Below are positions 45,044 through 53,226 of a stretch of 64,000 bases of DNA, one piece after another. The translations under genes were made by a program, and so were the position numbers. The notes under the pieces are model-generated. The model did not search any database and was not told the origin of the DNA. It saw nothing but the letters and a program-made list of their open reading frames with translations. The DNA is taken from the NCBI RefSeq assembly GCF_965228805.1, contig NZ_CBDDIE010000003.1:2294001-2358000 (forward strand), read 5' to 3'. Positions within the stretch are counted from its first letter, which is position 1, and each line of letters begins with the position of its first letter. The DNA is from JASBTN01 sp965228805 (GTDB taxonomy: Bacteria > Pseudomonadota > Alphaproteobacteria > Rhodobacterales > Rhodobacteraceae).

Positions 45044-45877
45044 GTGGCTGAACAGAGCGCAAAACAGGGCGGTGGTCTGGCTAAGATCGTTTTCTTCGCG
45101 GTGCTGGCCGTGGTCGTGATCTCGGGCGCAATCTTTGCACCTGAGCATGCGGGCCTGGCGATCCACCCGATGGACCAGTTCGTCGTGGCGCCGCTGTTCG
45201 CGGATCACCTGGGCGCCTTCACCATCACCAACCAGACCCTGTGGCTGGCGCTGACCGTCATCGCCATCGTGCTGCTGTTGGTGGTGGGCTCGCGTGGCCG
45301 TGCGATCATCCCCTCGCGCAGCCAGTCGATTGCCGAACTGGCCTATGGTTTCATCTACAAGATGGTCGAGGACGTGGCCGGCAAGGACGCCGTCAAATAC
45401 TTCCCGGGCATCATGACCCTGTTCATGTTCATCGTGACCGCCAACTTCCTGGGCCTCATTCCGATGAGCTTTACCTCGACCAGCCACATCGCGGTGACCG
45501 CGATCCTGGCCGGTATCGTCTTCTTCTTCGTCACGATCCTGGGCTTCGTGAAGAACGGCGCCGGTTTCCTGGGCCTGTTCTGGGTCTCGGCCGCGCCGCT
45601 TCCGCTGCGCCCGATCCTGGCGGTGATCGAGCTGATCTCGTACTTCGTGCGCCCGGTCAGCCACTCCATTCGTCTGGCTGGCAACGTCATGGCCGGCCAC
45701 GCAGTTATCAAGGTGTTCGCCGGTTTCGCCGGGGCCCTGGGCCTGTTCGGCTTCTTCCCGATCTTCGCCATCGCGGCGGTCTACGCTCTGGAAGTGCTGG
45801 TGGCCTTCATCCAGGCCTATGTGTTCACCATCCTCACCTGCGTGTACCTGAAAGACGCTCTGCACCCGTCGCACTAA
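45044..45877 (+). CDS. atpB: ATP synthase F0 subunit a
   Basis: A 277-residue membrane protein that forms the proton half-channels. The essential Arg is in HSIRLAGNVMAGHAVIKVF, and VLVAFIQAYVFTILTCVYLKDAL is the last helix, ending the protein. The start is a GTG (45044) with GGAAGAGGGA upstream; the frame extends 13 codons further into atpI but those codons are atpI's. Second gene of the F0 operon. Confidence 0.96.
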   Translation: MAEQSAKQGGGLAKIVFFAVLAVVVISGAIFAPEHAGLAIHPMDQFVVAPLFADHLGAFTITNQTLWLALTVIAIVLLLVVGSRGRAIIPSRSQSIAELAYGFIYKMVEDVAGKDAVKYFPGIMTLFMFIVTANFLGLIPMSFTSTSHIAVTAILAGIVFFFVTILGFVKNGAGFLGLFWVSAAPLPLRPILAVIELISYFVRPVSHSIRLAGNVMAGHAVIKVFAGFAGALGLFGFFPIFAIAAVYALEVLVAFIQAYVFTILTCVYLKDALHPSH

Positions 45878-45939
45878 GCGGCGGCTGCAGCCCGCAAACA
45901 ACCCCTAATTCAAGCATTCCAACGTAAGGAGAAACGAAA

Positions 45940-46176
45940 ATGGAAGGCAATATCGCTCAAATGGGTCAATTCATCGGTGCTGGTCTGGCTGCTATCGGTT
46001 CGGGTGCCGCCGCCATCGGTGTGGGCCACGTTGCCGGTAACTTCCTGGCCGGTGCTCTGCGCAACCCGTCGGCCGCTGCCGGTCAGACCGCGACCCTGTT
46101 CATCGGCATCGCGTTCGCGGAAGCCCTGGGCATCTTCTCGTTCCTGGTCGCCCTGCTGCTGATGTTCGCCGTCTAA
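45940..46176 (+). CDS. atpE: ATP synthase F0 subunit c
   Basis: A 78-residue two-helix proteolipid forming the rotor ring. LAAIGSGAAAIGVGHVAGNFLAGAL is the first helix, RNPS is the polar loop (F1 contact), and FIGIAFAEALGIFSFLVALLLMFAV the second with the proton-carrying Glu in FAEALGIF. Strong AAGGAG ribosome site, matching the high copy number needed. A hairpin follows in the gap before atpG. Confidence 0.97.
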   Translation: MEGNIAQMGQFIGAGLAAIGSGAAAIGVGHVAGNFLAGALRNPSAAAGQTATLFIGIAFAEALGIFSFLVALLLMFAV

Positions 46177-46199
46177 TCCGACGAACCATCCTTACGAGA

Positions 46200-46226
46200 G
46201 GGCAGGTCGCGCCAATCGGCCTGCCC
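46200..46226 (+). other. Intercistronic hairpin downstream of atpE
   Basis: GGGCAGG (46200-46206) pairs with CCTGCCC (46220-46226), 13-base loop, no U-run. Such structures after atpE may stabilise the message so that subunit c is made in excess. Role is inferred. Confidence 0.5.
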
Positions 46227-46256
46227 ACTGTAAATCCGGTTCCAGGAGATTAAGAC

Positions 46257-46787
46257 ATGGCAAACACGACGCATGACACCGGTCACGCGGAAGCCGCAGG
46301 CGGCATGCCGCAGCTGGACCCGGCGGCGTTCGGGACCCAGATCTTCTGGCTCGTCGTCACCCTGGTGGTGATCTACTTCGTGCTGACCAAGATCGCGCTG
46401 CCGCGCATCGAGGCGGTTCTGGCGGAACGCCAGTCCACCATCACGAATGACATCGCCGCGGCCGAAGAGCTGAAGCAGAAGGCCATCGAGGCCGAAGACG
46501 CCTACAACCAGGCTCTGGCCGACGCCCGCGCCAAGGCGAATGAAATCGTCGCCGAAGCCAAGGCCGAGATCCAGGCCGACGTGGACGCTGCGGCTGCCAA
46601 GGCCGATGCCGAAATCGCCGCCAAGGCCGCTGAATCGGAAGCCGCAATCGCGGAAATCCGTGAAGGGGCCGTGGAAAGCGTGAAGGCGGTTGCCAAGGAC
46701 GCGACCAAGGAAATCGTTGCGGCCCTGGGTGGCAAGGCGGATGCCAAGGCCATCACCGCGGCCATCAACGCGCGCATGAAAGGGTAA
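46257..46787 (+). CDS. atpG: ATP synthase F0 subunit b' (AtpG/AtpX)
   Basis: A 176-residue stator subunit: one membrane helix (FWLVVTLVVIYFVLTKIALP, about 24-43), then a long Ala/Glu/Lys coiled-coil (AEELKQKAIEAEDAYNQALA). It is the b' form found alongside b in photosynthetic and related bacteria; the extra polar N-terminus (TTHDTGHAEAAGG) is typical of b'. Starts 80 bp after atpE. Confidence 0.93.
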   Translation: MANTTHDTGHAEAAGGMPQLDPAAFGTQIFWLVVTLVVIYFVLTKIALPRIEAVLAERQSTITNDIAAAEELKQKAIEAEDAYNQALADARAKANEIVAEAKAEIQADVDAAAAKADAEIAAKAAESEAAIAEIREGAVESVKAVAKDATKEIVAALGGKADAKAITAAINARMKG

Positions 46788-46791
46788 GGAC

Positions 46792-47349
46792 ATGAAGAAG
46801 CTTCTGACCCCCGCCCTGATCCTTGCCGCGTCTCCGGCGCTGGCCGCTGATGGCCCGTTCCTGAGCCTGGGCAACACCAACTTCGTGGTGCTGCTGGCCT
46901 TCCTGCTGTTCGTCAGCTTCCTGGCCTTCATGGGTGTGCCGAAACTGCTGGGTGGCCAGCTGGACAAGCGTGCCGAAGGCATCAAGTCCGAGCTGGACGA
47001 AGCCCGTGCCCTGCGTGAAGAGGCCCAGACCGTTCTGGCCTCGTATGAGCGCAAGCAGAAGGAAGTGGCCGATCAGGCCGAGCGCATCGTCGCTCACGCC
47101 AAGGAAGAGGCCGCCACGGCCGCGGAGCTGGCCAAGGAAGAGCTGAAAGCCTCGATCGCGCGCCGTCTGGCCGCGGCTCAGGACCAGATCGCCTCGGCTG
47201 AAGCTGCTGCCGTCAAGGAAGTGCGTGACACCGCCGCACAGGTTGCCGTGGGCGCCGCCCGCGACATCATCGCCAAACAGATGACCGCCACCGAAGGCAA
47301 CAAGCTGATCGACGCGGCCATCAAGGACGTGGAGGCGAAGCTGCATTAA
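46792..47349 (+). CDS. atpF: ATP synthase F0 subunit b
   Basis: A 185-residue stator subunit: one N-terminal hydrophobic segment, the second membrane helix (VVLLAFLLFVSFLAFMG, about 28-44) and a long coiled-coil (REEAQTVLASYERKQKEVAD). A signal-like start (LLTPALILAASPALA) precedes it, a feature of this family in Rhodobacterales. Last gene of the F0 operon; the F1 genes are not in this window. Confidence 0.93.
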   Translation: MKKLLTPALILAASPALAADGPFLSLGNTNFVVLLAFLLFVSFLAFMGVPKLLGGQLDKRAEGIKSELDEARALREEAQTVLASYERKQKEVADQAERIVAHAKEEAATAAELAKEELKASIARRLAAAQDQIASAEAAAVKEVRDTAAQVAVGAARDIIAKQMTATEGNKLIDAAIKDVEAKLH

Positions 47350-47382
47350 GCGGTTTGCGCCAGCCAAGTCTGACAGTGAGGA

Positions 47383-47412
47383 AACCCGGGTCCGCGTGAC
47401 CCGGGTTTTTTC
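47383..47412 (+). terminator. Strong terminator of the F0 operon
   Basis: AACCCGGGTC (47383-47392) and GACCCGGGTT (47398-47407), perfect 10-bp stem with a 5-base loop, followed by a T-run. Confidence 0.95.
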
Positions 47413-47465
47413 TTGTGCCGGCCCTGGTCACGGAAACCTATCCTGGCTTGCTCGTGAGTGTTGAA

Positions 47466-47485
47466 ATATTCGACTAAATGAATAT
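47466..47485. promoter_or_regulatory. ATTC-N8-GAAT operator (SqrR/BigR type)
   Basis: ATATTC-GACTAAAT-GAATAT, a perfect inverted repeat whose core ATTC-N8-GAAT is the motif I recall for the persulfide-sensing ArsR repressors SqrR and BigR. It lies 33 bp before the DUF2892 gene. The regulator itself is not recognisable in this window. Confidence 0.7.
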
Positions 47486-47517
47486 AAGAAAAGCCACATA
47501 AGCGACAGGAGACCCCA

Positions 47518-47727
47518 ATGAACGCTCAACGTGCCACCATGTCCTTTGCCGGGCTTTTCGTGATGCTCAGCCTGGCTCTGGCCCATCTGACCGGACAGAT
47601 CGACATGTCCAACCTCAGCTGGCTCTGGTTCACTGCCTTTGTCGGGTTGAACCTGTTCCAATCCGGTCTGACCGGCTTTTGCCCGCTGACCAGGATCCTG
47701 GTGCGCCTGGGCCTGCGCCCTGCGTAA
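47518..47727 (+). CDS. DUF2892 family membrane protein
   Basis: A 69-residue protein with two membrane segments: TMSFAGLFVMLSLALAHLTG and LWFTAFVGLNLFQSGLTGFCP. The latter matches the DUF2892/YgaP-tail signature GxNxxQsxxTGFCPl. Members often occur with rhodanese domains and persulfide-responsive regulators; a matching operator lies just upstream. The conserved Cys in TGFCPL may be functional. AGGAG ribosome site. It stands alone here, with no rhodanese next to it. Confidence 0.85.
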   Translation: MNAQRATMSFAGLFVMLSLALAHLTGQIDMSNLSWLWFTAFVGLNLFQSGLTGFCPLTRILVRLGLRPA

Positions 47728-47730
47728 GGC

Positions 47731-48486
47731 TTACTTTGCCCGCTCGTGGTCCAGCCGCTGGCGGGCGATTTCCTCGTTACGTTCGGCGCGACGCTGATCC
47801 TCGTAGGCTTCGCAGACCTGGTCGAGGTGCCTTTCGATCGCCGCCCGCGCCCGGACCGGATCGCGCGCCTGGATTGCCGCGTTGATCTTGCGGTGCTGGT
47901 CCAGCAGGTCGGCCTTGGTCACCTTCTGGCTGAACATGACCTGGCGGTTGTAGAACACCCCCTCGCGCAAGAGGTCATACATCGAGCGCATCATGTGCAG
48001 CATCAGCACGTTGTGGCTGGCTTCGATGATGGCAGTGTGGAAATCGGCATCCAGCTCGCGACCCATGCCGTCGCCCGCCGCTTCCATCTTGTGGTAAAGC
48101 TCGTCGATAACCTGCAGGTCGGTGTCCGTGCCGTATTTCGCCGCGCGCTCGGCGGCCAGACCTTCCATGTCGCGGCGGAAGGACAGGTAATCGGTCACCG
48201 CCTCGTCATGGCGTGAAAAAAGGCGGATCAGCGAGCTGGAAAAGGCCGAACCCAGCACGTCCGCCACATAGATCCCAGCCCCTGCCTTTGCGGTCAAAAG
48301 CCCCTGTTCCTGAAGGTCCGCGATGGCCTCGCGCAGGGACGGGCGCGAGACGCCCAGTTTCTCGGCCAGGTCCCGTTCCGAGGGCAGACGCTCACCGGGT
48401 CGAAGGATGCCGCGCAGGATCAGAAGCTCGATCTGGCGCACCACGGCGGCGCTGAGTTTCTCGGACTGGATTTTCTGAAATGGCAT
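47731..48486 (-). CDS. GntR-family transcriptional regulator with FCD domain
   Basis: A 251-residue protein: N-terminal winged helix-turn-helix (LRPGERLPSERDLAEKLGVS, then RPSLREAIADLQEQGLL) and an FCD ligand domain with metal-site residues (DADFHTAIIEASHN, and later RRIERH-type HLDQV). The FadR/PdhR/LldR subgroup senses organic acids. A palindrome GGTCA-N7-TGACC (48506-48522) lies 20 bp upstream of the ATG. The regulated pathway is not evident from the neighbours. It is convergent with the DUF2892 gene. Confidence 0.88.
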   Translation of the reverse strand: MPFQKIQSEKLSAAVVRQIELLILRGILRPGERLPSERDLAEKLGVSRPSLREAIADLQEQGLLTAKAGAGIYVADVLGSAFSSSLIRLFSRHDEAVTDYLSFRRDMEGLAAERAAKYGTDTDLQVIDELYHKMEAAGDGMGRELDADFHTAIIEASHNVLMLHMMRSMYDLLREGVFYNRQVMFSQKVTKADLLDQHRKINAAIQARDPVRARAAIERHLDQVCEAYEDQRRAERNEEIARQRLDHERAK

Positions 48487-48505
48487 CGTGACCTCGTGCT
48501 CAATT

Positions 48506-48522
48506 GGTCAAAGAATATGACC
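48506..48522. promoter_or_regulatory. Palindrome upstream of the GntR-type gene
   Basis: GGTCA-AAGAATA-TGACC, perfect 5-bp arms with a 7-base spacer, close to the start codon. A plausible autoregulatory site; not a standard FadR box. Confidence 0.4.
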
Positions 48523-48654
48523 GCTCCGGCAGGGTCGCAACCTAAAGCGTCACGATCCCTCCCAAATCAGCGAAAATCGTGACGCTGTACGTCCTTTCAA
48601 TGTGGTGCACGTTCCGGCGGAACCGCGTGAGACAGGTTTCCAGCGGAACGTATG

Positions 48655-48682
48655 AAAAAGGCCGGGCACATGGCCCGGCCTT
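48655..48682 (-). terminator. Terminator of the OmpA-like gene
   Basis: AAGGCCGGGC (48658-48667) and GCCCGGCCTT (48673-48682), perfect 10-bp stem, with a U-run on the minus strand (the A-run 48655-48659). It lies about 25 bases past the stop. Confidence 0.9.
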
Positions 48683-48706
48683 GGAACATTGATCTTACAG
48701 GTCGGA

Positions 48707-49351
48707 TCAGGCGTTGGGGCGAATGATGATTTCGACCCGGCGGTTCTGCTGACGCCCTTCGGGGGTCAGGTTGGTGGCGACCGGGCGATCCTCGCCCATG
48801 CCGATGGTCACGACCCGGTGCGAGGACACGCCATTGTCGAACAGCACCGCAGCCACGGAGGCGGCGCGGCGGCGCGACAGCGACACGTTGTAGGAAGCGT
48901 CGCCCTCGTCATCCGTGTGGCCGATCACCTCGACGGTGGAGTTCGGATAGTCCTGCAGGTTGCGGGCCAGGGCGGCCAGGTCGCCGCGCGACAGGTTCGA
49001 GACCACGGCGCTGTCGGTGGCGAACAGGATGTCGTTGGGCAGGGTCACGATCAGCTCGGACCCGGTGTTGACGATCGAGACGTCGTCATTGCCGATTGCG
49101 GCGCGCAGGTCGTCGGCCTGACGGTCGAGCTCTTGGCCAATCAGCCCGCCCACGGCGGCACCGACGGCCGCGCCGATAACGGCCTTGCCCGCCCGGTTGT
49201 TCGAGGAGCTGGCCCCGATCAGCCCGCCGATGACCGCGCCGGTGGCGGCACCGGTCTGGGTGCGCGGGCCGAGGTTCTCGAGCCCGCTCTGACAGCCCGC
49301 CAGGGCCAGGGTCGCGGCGGCGCCCAGCATAAGAGTGGATTTCATGCGCAT
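48707..49351 (-). CDS. OmpA-family peptidoglycan-binding lipoprotein
   Basis: A 214-residue lipoprotein: signal peptide with lipobox LALAGC, a Gly-rich glycine-zipper-like region (GAATGAVIGGLIGASSSNNR and GKAVIGAAVGAAVGGLIG), then a C-terminal OmpA domain (IEVIGHTDD-type EVIGHTDDEG, LSRRRAASVAAVL, GRQQNRRVEI). The glycine-zipper may insert in the outer membrane while the OmpA domain binds cell wall. Comparable to YiaD/Pal-like proteins. Confidence 0.9.
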   Translation of the reverse strand: MRMKSTLMLGAAATLALAGCQSGLENLGPRTQTGAATGAVIGGLIGASSSNNRAGKAVIGAAVGAAVGGLIGQELDRQADDLRAAIGNDDVSIVNTGSELIVTLPNDILFATDSAVVSNLSRGDLAALARNLQDYPNSTVEVIGHTDDEGDASYNVSLSRRRAASVAAVLFDNGVSSHRVVTIGMGEDRPVATNLTPEGRQQNRRVEIIIRPNA

Positions 49352-49483
49352 GATACTGCCTCTTCAAACGTTTGCGTCGGTTGTCGCTTACATGAAAGGG
49401 TGTTGATATCGAATAACAAGGGGGAAAATGCGCGGCAAACCGCCTGTTTTGTTGGGGAAGGGGTGGTGGGATCCGGCCGCGGG

Positions 49484-50341
49484 TCAAGCGGCTCCGATGG
49501 CCTCTTCGTCATCCAGTCGCGCGGCCTCCCAGGCCAGGATCGCACGTTTGACCGGCTGGCCCCAGTGATAACCACCCATCTCGCCCGACTTGCGCAGGGC
49601 ACGGTGGCAGGGGATCAGGAAGCTCACGGGGTTGCGCCCCACCGCATTGCCCACTGCGCGTGAGGCCTTGGGGTTGCCAACCGCCTGGGCGATCTCGGAA
49701 TAGGTGGTGACATGGCCGGTGGGAATGGTCAGCAGCGCCTCCCAGACCTTGATCTGGAACGGAGCGCCCATCAGGTGTAGCGCCGCTTCGCCCTTCTGGT
49801 CGAATACCGCGTCGACCATCGGGCGCATCGCCATAGGATCCTCGACGAAGTCGGCGCGCGGCCAGCGGGCCAGCATGTCGCCCATCGCCGCCTCCGCCCC
49901 AGTCTCCCCGGCGAAACCCAGCCCGCAGATGCCCCGGTCCGTGGCCATGGTGATCGCCGGGCCGAAGGGGCTGTCGAACCAGCCCCAGTGGATCGTCACG
50001 CCGTCGCCCTGGCGTGCATAGTCGCCGGGGCTCATCGCCTCCCAGGTAAGAAACAGGTCGTGAAGCCGCCCCGACCCGGACAGGCCCACCGCGTGCGCGG
50101 TGTCGAGCGTGGTGAAATGGTCTCGCAACAGGCTCTTGGCGTGACCCAGGGCCAGGTATTGCTGATAGCGCTTGGGTGAGACGCCGACCCAGCGCGAAAA
50201 CACGCGCTGGAAATGCGCGGGCGACATGTTCATGCGCCCGGCCAGCGCGTCCAGCGACAAGGGCGTGCCCTCGGCCCGGTCGATCTCGTCAATCGCGCGG
50301 CGAATGACCTGGTAGTGATATTGCTGCTCGGACCCGTCCAT
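49484..50341 (-). CDS. AraC-type regulator fused to methylated-DNA methyltransferase (Ada-like)
   Basis: A 285-residue protein: N-terminal AraC helix-turn-helix (DALAGRMNMSPAHFQRVFSR) and a C-terminal O6-methylguanine-DNA methyltransferase with the acceptor Cys in NPVSFLIPCHRALRKSGE. It repairs alkylated guanine and may regulate the response. It lacks the N-terminal zinc domain of Ada that senses methylphosphotriesters, so it is a two-domain Ada/Ogt form. Its own genomic context gives no partner (no alkB or alkA nearby). Confidence 0.9.
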   Translation of the reverse strand: MDGSEQQYHYQVIRRAIDEIDRAEGTPLSLDALAGRMNMSPAHFQRVFSRWVGVSPKRYQQYLALGHAKSLLRDHFTTLDTAHAVGLSGSGRLHDLFLTWEAMSPGDYARQGDGVTIHWGWFDSPFGPAITMATDRGICGLGFAGETGAEAAMGDMLARWPRADFVEDPMAMRPMVDAVFDQKGEAALHLMGAPFQIKVWEALLTIPTGHVTTYSEIAQAVGNPKASRAVGNAVGRNPVSFLIPCHRALRKSGEMGGYHWGQPVKRAILAWEAARLDDEEAIGAA

Positions 50342-50407
50342 GGCGCCCTCCTTTCCCTATCCAATCTGGGGCAGGGGGCTGGGAAAATCGACCCGTTTCC
50401 TGCGCGT

Positions 50408-51454
50408 TTAGCCCGCAGCGCGCAGAAGTTCGGGCAGGGCGGCAGGGGCATGGCGGCCAAGAACGGCCATAACCTCGTGTTTCTTCAGACACAGGCGCGC
50501 GGCTTGGCGGTGGCCCTGGCGCACTTCGGGGCGGGTAAGTACGGAGTGAGGCACCTGGCGCTGCAGGTCCAGCTCGACATTCTCGCCCAGGAACAGGCTT
50601 TCGACCCAGAGCCCGTTGGCCATGATCACCTCGTGCCGTTCCAACAGGACATGGGTAAAGACGAAGTCGCGGGTGGGCCAGAATTTGCGAAAGAGCCCGC
50701 CATCCTCCAGATGGGCGACCGCAGACAGGGCCTCATCCGTGCCGGTGTGCAATTCGACCGCATGGCCTGTTAGCAGCACACGGTGCTGGGCAGAGAGCTG
50801 CATCGGGTGAGTGGGGCAATCGGGGCCCAGGGCGCCCGCCTCGATCAGGAAGGGTTGCAGGCTGTCGTCCGCCTGCGCCTCGGCGGCTGGCACGCGAAAC
50901 CGCCCAACCCAGAGCACCGGCTGCGCCCCGCTGTCGCGGGTGATCAGCCGGTCACCGCGGGCCAGCCAATCGACCGGTACCTCGCCTTCTGTTGTCATCA
51001 GGTGGGTGCCGGGGCCGAAACAGGGCACGGAGTAATGCGTGCCGATATTGGGCGCGTTGTAGTAATCCACATCGTCCGACCAGACCACCGGCATGTCGAC
51101 ACCGGTCGGAAGTGGTCCGCTGGATAGGTAGCCCACGTGAACCCCGCCCACCTCGATCCGTTGCAGGGTGACGATGGAGCCATCAGGAAGCTGGATATCC
51201 GCATAGGCTGCGACATAGACGTCGCCCGACGCAATCAGGGTTCCATCCGGGCTGTAGATCGCCCCGGATTGGTTTGTGTCATCGCCGGTACCGGGCCAGG
51301 CGGAGTCCCCGTCCAGATAGGGATCGTCATCGGTGATCACCAACTGGATGCGGTCGGCGGTGTAGTCATAACTGCCGTCCAGCGTGAAGCCGCCGGTCAT
51401 TGGATCATACGCCAAGGCATTGGAGCTGTAGCCCCAGATTTCATATTGCGCCAT
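50408..51454 (-). CDS. Hint (Hedgehog/intein-like) domain protein
   Basis: A 348-residue protein. The N-terminal half is an acidic, Gly/Asp/Tyr-rich region (GSYDYTADRIQLVITDDDPY), probably extracellular and calcium-friendly. The C-terminal half begins SVPCFGPGTHLMTTEGEVPV, the Hint_2 motif with a nucleophile-like Cys, followed by PVDWLARGDRLITRD and LSAQHRVLLTG (TxxH-like). It may self-cleave, as in other Rhodobacterales Hint proteins, though the C-terminal intein signature is absent. I start at ATG 51454; upstream codons overlap nth on the opposite strand. There is no signal peptide. Confidence 0.8.
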   Translation of the reverse strand: MAQYEIWGYSSNALAYDPMTGGFTLDGSYDYTADRIQLVITDDDPYLDGDSAWPGTGDDTNQSGAIYSPDGTLIASGDVYVAAYADIQLPDGSIVTLQRIEVGGVHVGYLSSGPLPTGVDMPVVWSDDVDYYNAPNIGTHYSVPCFGPGTHLMTTEGEVPVDWLARGDRLITRDSGAQPVLWVGRFRVPAAEAQADDSLQPFLIEAGALGPDCPTHPMQLSAQHRVLLTGHAVELHTGTDEALSAVAHLEDGGLFRKFWPTRDFVFTHVLLERHEVIMANGLWVESLFLGENVELDLQRQVPHSVLTRPEVRQGHRQAARLCLKKHEVMAVLGRHAPAALPELLRAAG

Positions 51455-51553
51455 TTGGGCCCCCGGTTGGTCGCCCGGACACTCTGGCAGACAAGGGTTA
51501 ATTCCGGGTTTCCCACGCTTGCCCCCTTGCTCCAAAGCAGGCATATCGGAGCC

Positions 51554-52198
51554 ATGGCCAAGCAAATGGACTATCAGACGATCCACGAGATCTTTCGCCG
51601 TTTCCACGCGGCAGAGCCAGAGCCCAAGGGGGAGTTGAACCACACCAACGCTTATACGTTGGTGGTGGCGGTTGCCCTGTCGGCGCAGGCAACGGATGTT
51701 GGTGTGAACAAGGCAACGGAAGAACTGTTCAAGCAGGTGGACACGCCGCAGAAGATGCTCGACCTGGGCGAAGAGGGGTTGATCGAGCATATCAAGACCA
51801 TCGGGCTTTACCGCCAGAAGGCCAAGAATGTGATGAAGACCGCCCGCATTCTGGTCGAGGAGTATGGCGGCGAGGTGCCCTCGTCCCGCGCGGCCCTGCA
51901 AAGCCTACCGGGTGTCGGGCGCAAGACTGCCAATGTGGTTCTGAACATGTGGTGGAAAGTGCCCGCCCAGGCGGTAGACACGCACATTTTTCGCGTTGGC
52001 AACCGCACGGGGATTTGCCCCGGCAAGGATGTCGACGCCGTCGAACGCGCGATCGAGGACAATATCCCGGCCGAATTTCAACAGCACGCCCATCACTGGC
52101 TGATCCTGCACGGACGCTATGTGTGCAAGGCGCGCAAACCCGTCTGCGGCAACTGCCTGATCCGCGACATCTGCCCCTATGAGGACAAACAACTATGA
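51554..52198 (+). CDS. nth: Endonuclease III
   Basis: A 214-residue base-excision repair glycosylase/AP-lyase for oxidised pyrimidines. The helix-hairpin-helix LPGVGRKTANVVL holds the catalytic Lys, VDTHIFRVGNR the catalytic Asp, and the C-terminal CKARKPVCGNCLIRDIC binds [4Fe-4S] (C-x6-C-x2-C-x5-C). Starts at ATG 51554 (MAKQMDYQTIH). The upstream part of the frame overlaps the divergent Hint gene. Its stop overlaps the next start (ATGA). Confidence 0.95.
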   Translation: MAKQMDYQTIHEIFRRFHAAEPEPKGELNHTNAYTLVVAVALSAQATDVGVNKATEELFKQVDTPQKMLDLGEEGLIEHIKTIGLYRQKAKNVMKTARILVEEYGGEVPSSRAALQSLPGVGRKTANVVLNMWWKVPAQAVDTHIFRVGNRTGICPGKDVDAVERAIEDNIPAEFQQHAHHWLILHGRYVCKARKPVCGNCLIRDICPYEDKQL

Positions 52199-53187
52199 CC
52201 AAGACCTACAAGGTTGTCGGCATCGGCAACGCCATCGTCGACGTGTTGACCACCGCCGACGATACCTTCCTCGAGCTGATGGGGATCGAGAAGGGCATCA
52301 TGCAGCTTGTCGAAAAGGACCGGGCCGAAGTGCTTTATGGTGCGATGGAGAACCGCAAGCAGGCCGCTGGCGGGTCCGTGGCGAACACGCTGGCGGGCAT
52401 CGGCAATCTTGGTCTGAAGACCGGTTTCGTGGGTCGCGTGCATGACGACGCGCTGGGCCATTTCTATGCCGATGCGATGGAGATGGATGGCACCCGTTTC
52501 GTCAATCCGCCGGTGCCGGGCGGCGAGCTTCCGACCTCGCGCTCGATGATCTTCGTGTCGCCCGACGGCGAACGCTCGATGAACACTTATCTGGGCATCT
52601 CGGCGGAACTGGGCCCTGAGGACGTGGACCCGGCGGTTGCGGCGGAGGCGGAGATCGTCTTCCTCGAGGGGTACCTGTTCGACAAGGACAAGGGCAAGGA
52701 GGCCTTCATCGCCATGGCCCGCGCCTGTCGCGCGGCGGGGGGCAAGGCGGGCATCGCCATTTCCGACCCGTTCTGCGTGGAACGCCACCGCACCGATTTC
52801 CTGATGCTAATCGAGCACGAACTGGACTACGTGATCGGCAACGAGGATGAGATCAAATCGCTGTTCGAGACCGACGACTGGGAAGAGGCCCTGGCCAAGA
52901 CCTCTGCGATCTGCCCGCTGGTGGTCTGCACCCGCTCCGGTGCGGGGGCGACGATCATCCAGAACGGCGCGCGCGTGGATGTGCCGGTGGAGGCGATCAC
53001 CCCGGTGGACGCCACAGGCGCGGGCGACGGGTTCGCGGCGGGCTTCCTCTATGGCCTCGCCACAGGTGCCGATATCCGCAGCTGCGGCGAAATGGGCTGT
53101 GCGGTGGCCAGCGAAGTCATCCGCCACATGGGGCCGCGCGCCGACCGGAACCTGCTGGCGTTGCTGCGCGATAAGGGTCTGGTGTAA
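52195..53187 (+). CDS. Adenosine kinase / PfkB-family sugar kinase
   Basis: A 330-residue ribokinase-fold enzyme: VVGIGNAIVDVLTTADD, the substrate motif AGGSVANTLAGIGNLG, and the ATP/catalytic PfkB signature DATGAGDGFAAGFLYG with the base Asp. Closest by eye to adenosine kinase-like members in alphaproteobacteria, which phosphorylate adenosine to AMP. The start overlaps the nth stop by four bases, so the pair is coupled. Confidence 0.85.
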   Translation: MTKTYKVVGIGNAIVDVLTTADDTFLELMGIEKGIMQLVEKDRAEVLYGAMENRKQAAGGSVANTLAGIGNLGLKTGFVGRVHDDALGHFYADAMEMDGTRFVNPPVPGGELPTSRSMIFVSPDGERSMNTYLGISAELGPEDVDPAVAAEAEIVFLEGYLFDKDKGKEAFIAMARACRAAGGKAGIAISDPFCVERHRTDFLMLIEHELDYVIGNEDEIKSLFETDDWEEALAKTSAICPLVVCTRSGAGATIIQNGARVDVPVEAITPVDATGAGDGFAAGFLYGLATGADIRSCGEMGCAVASEVIRHMGPRADRNLLALLRDKGLV

Positions 53188-53226
53188 GCCAGCTCACTTG
53201 AAAAAGAATTTAGCGCCACATCCGGG

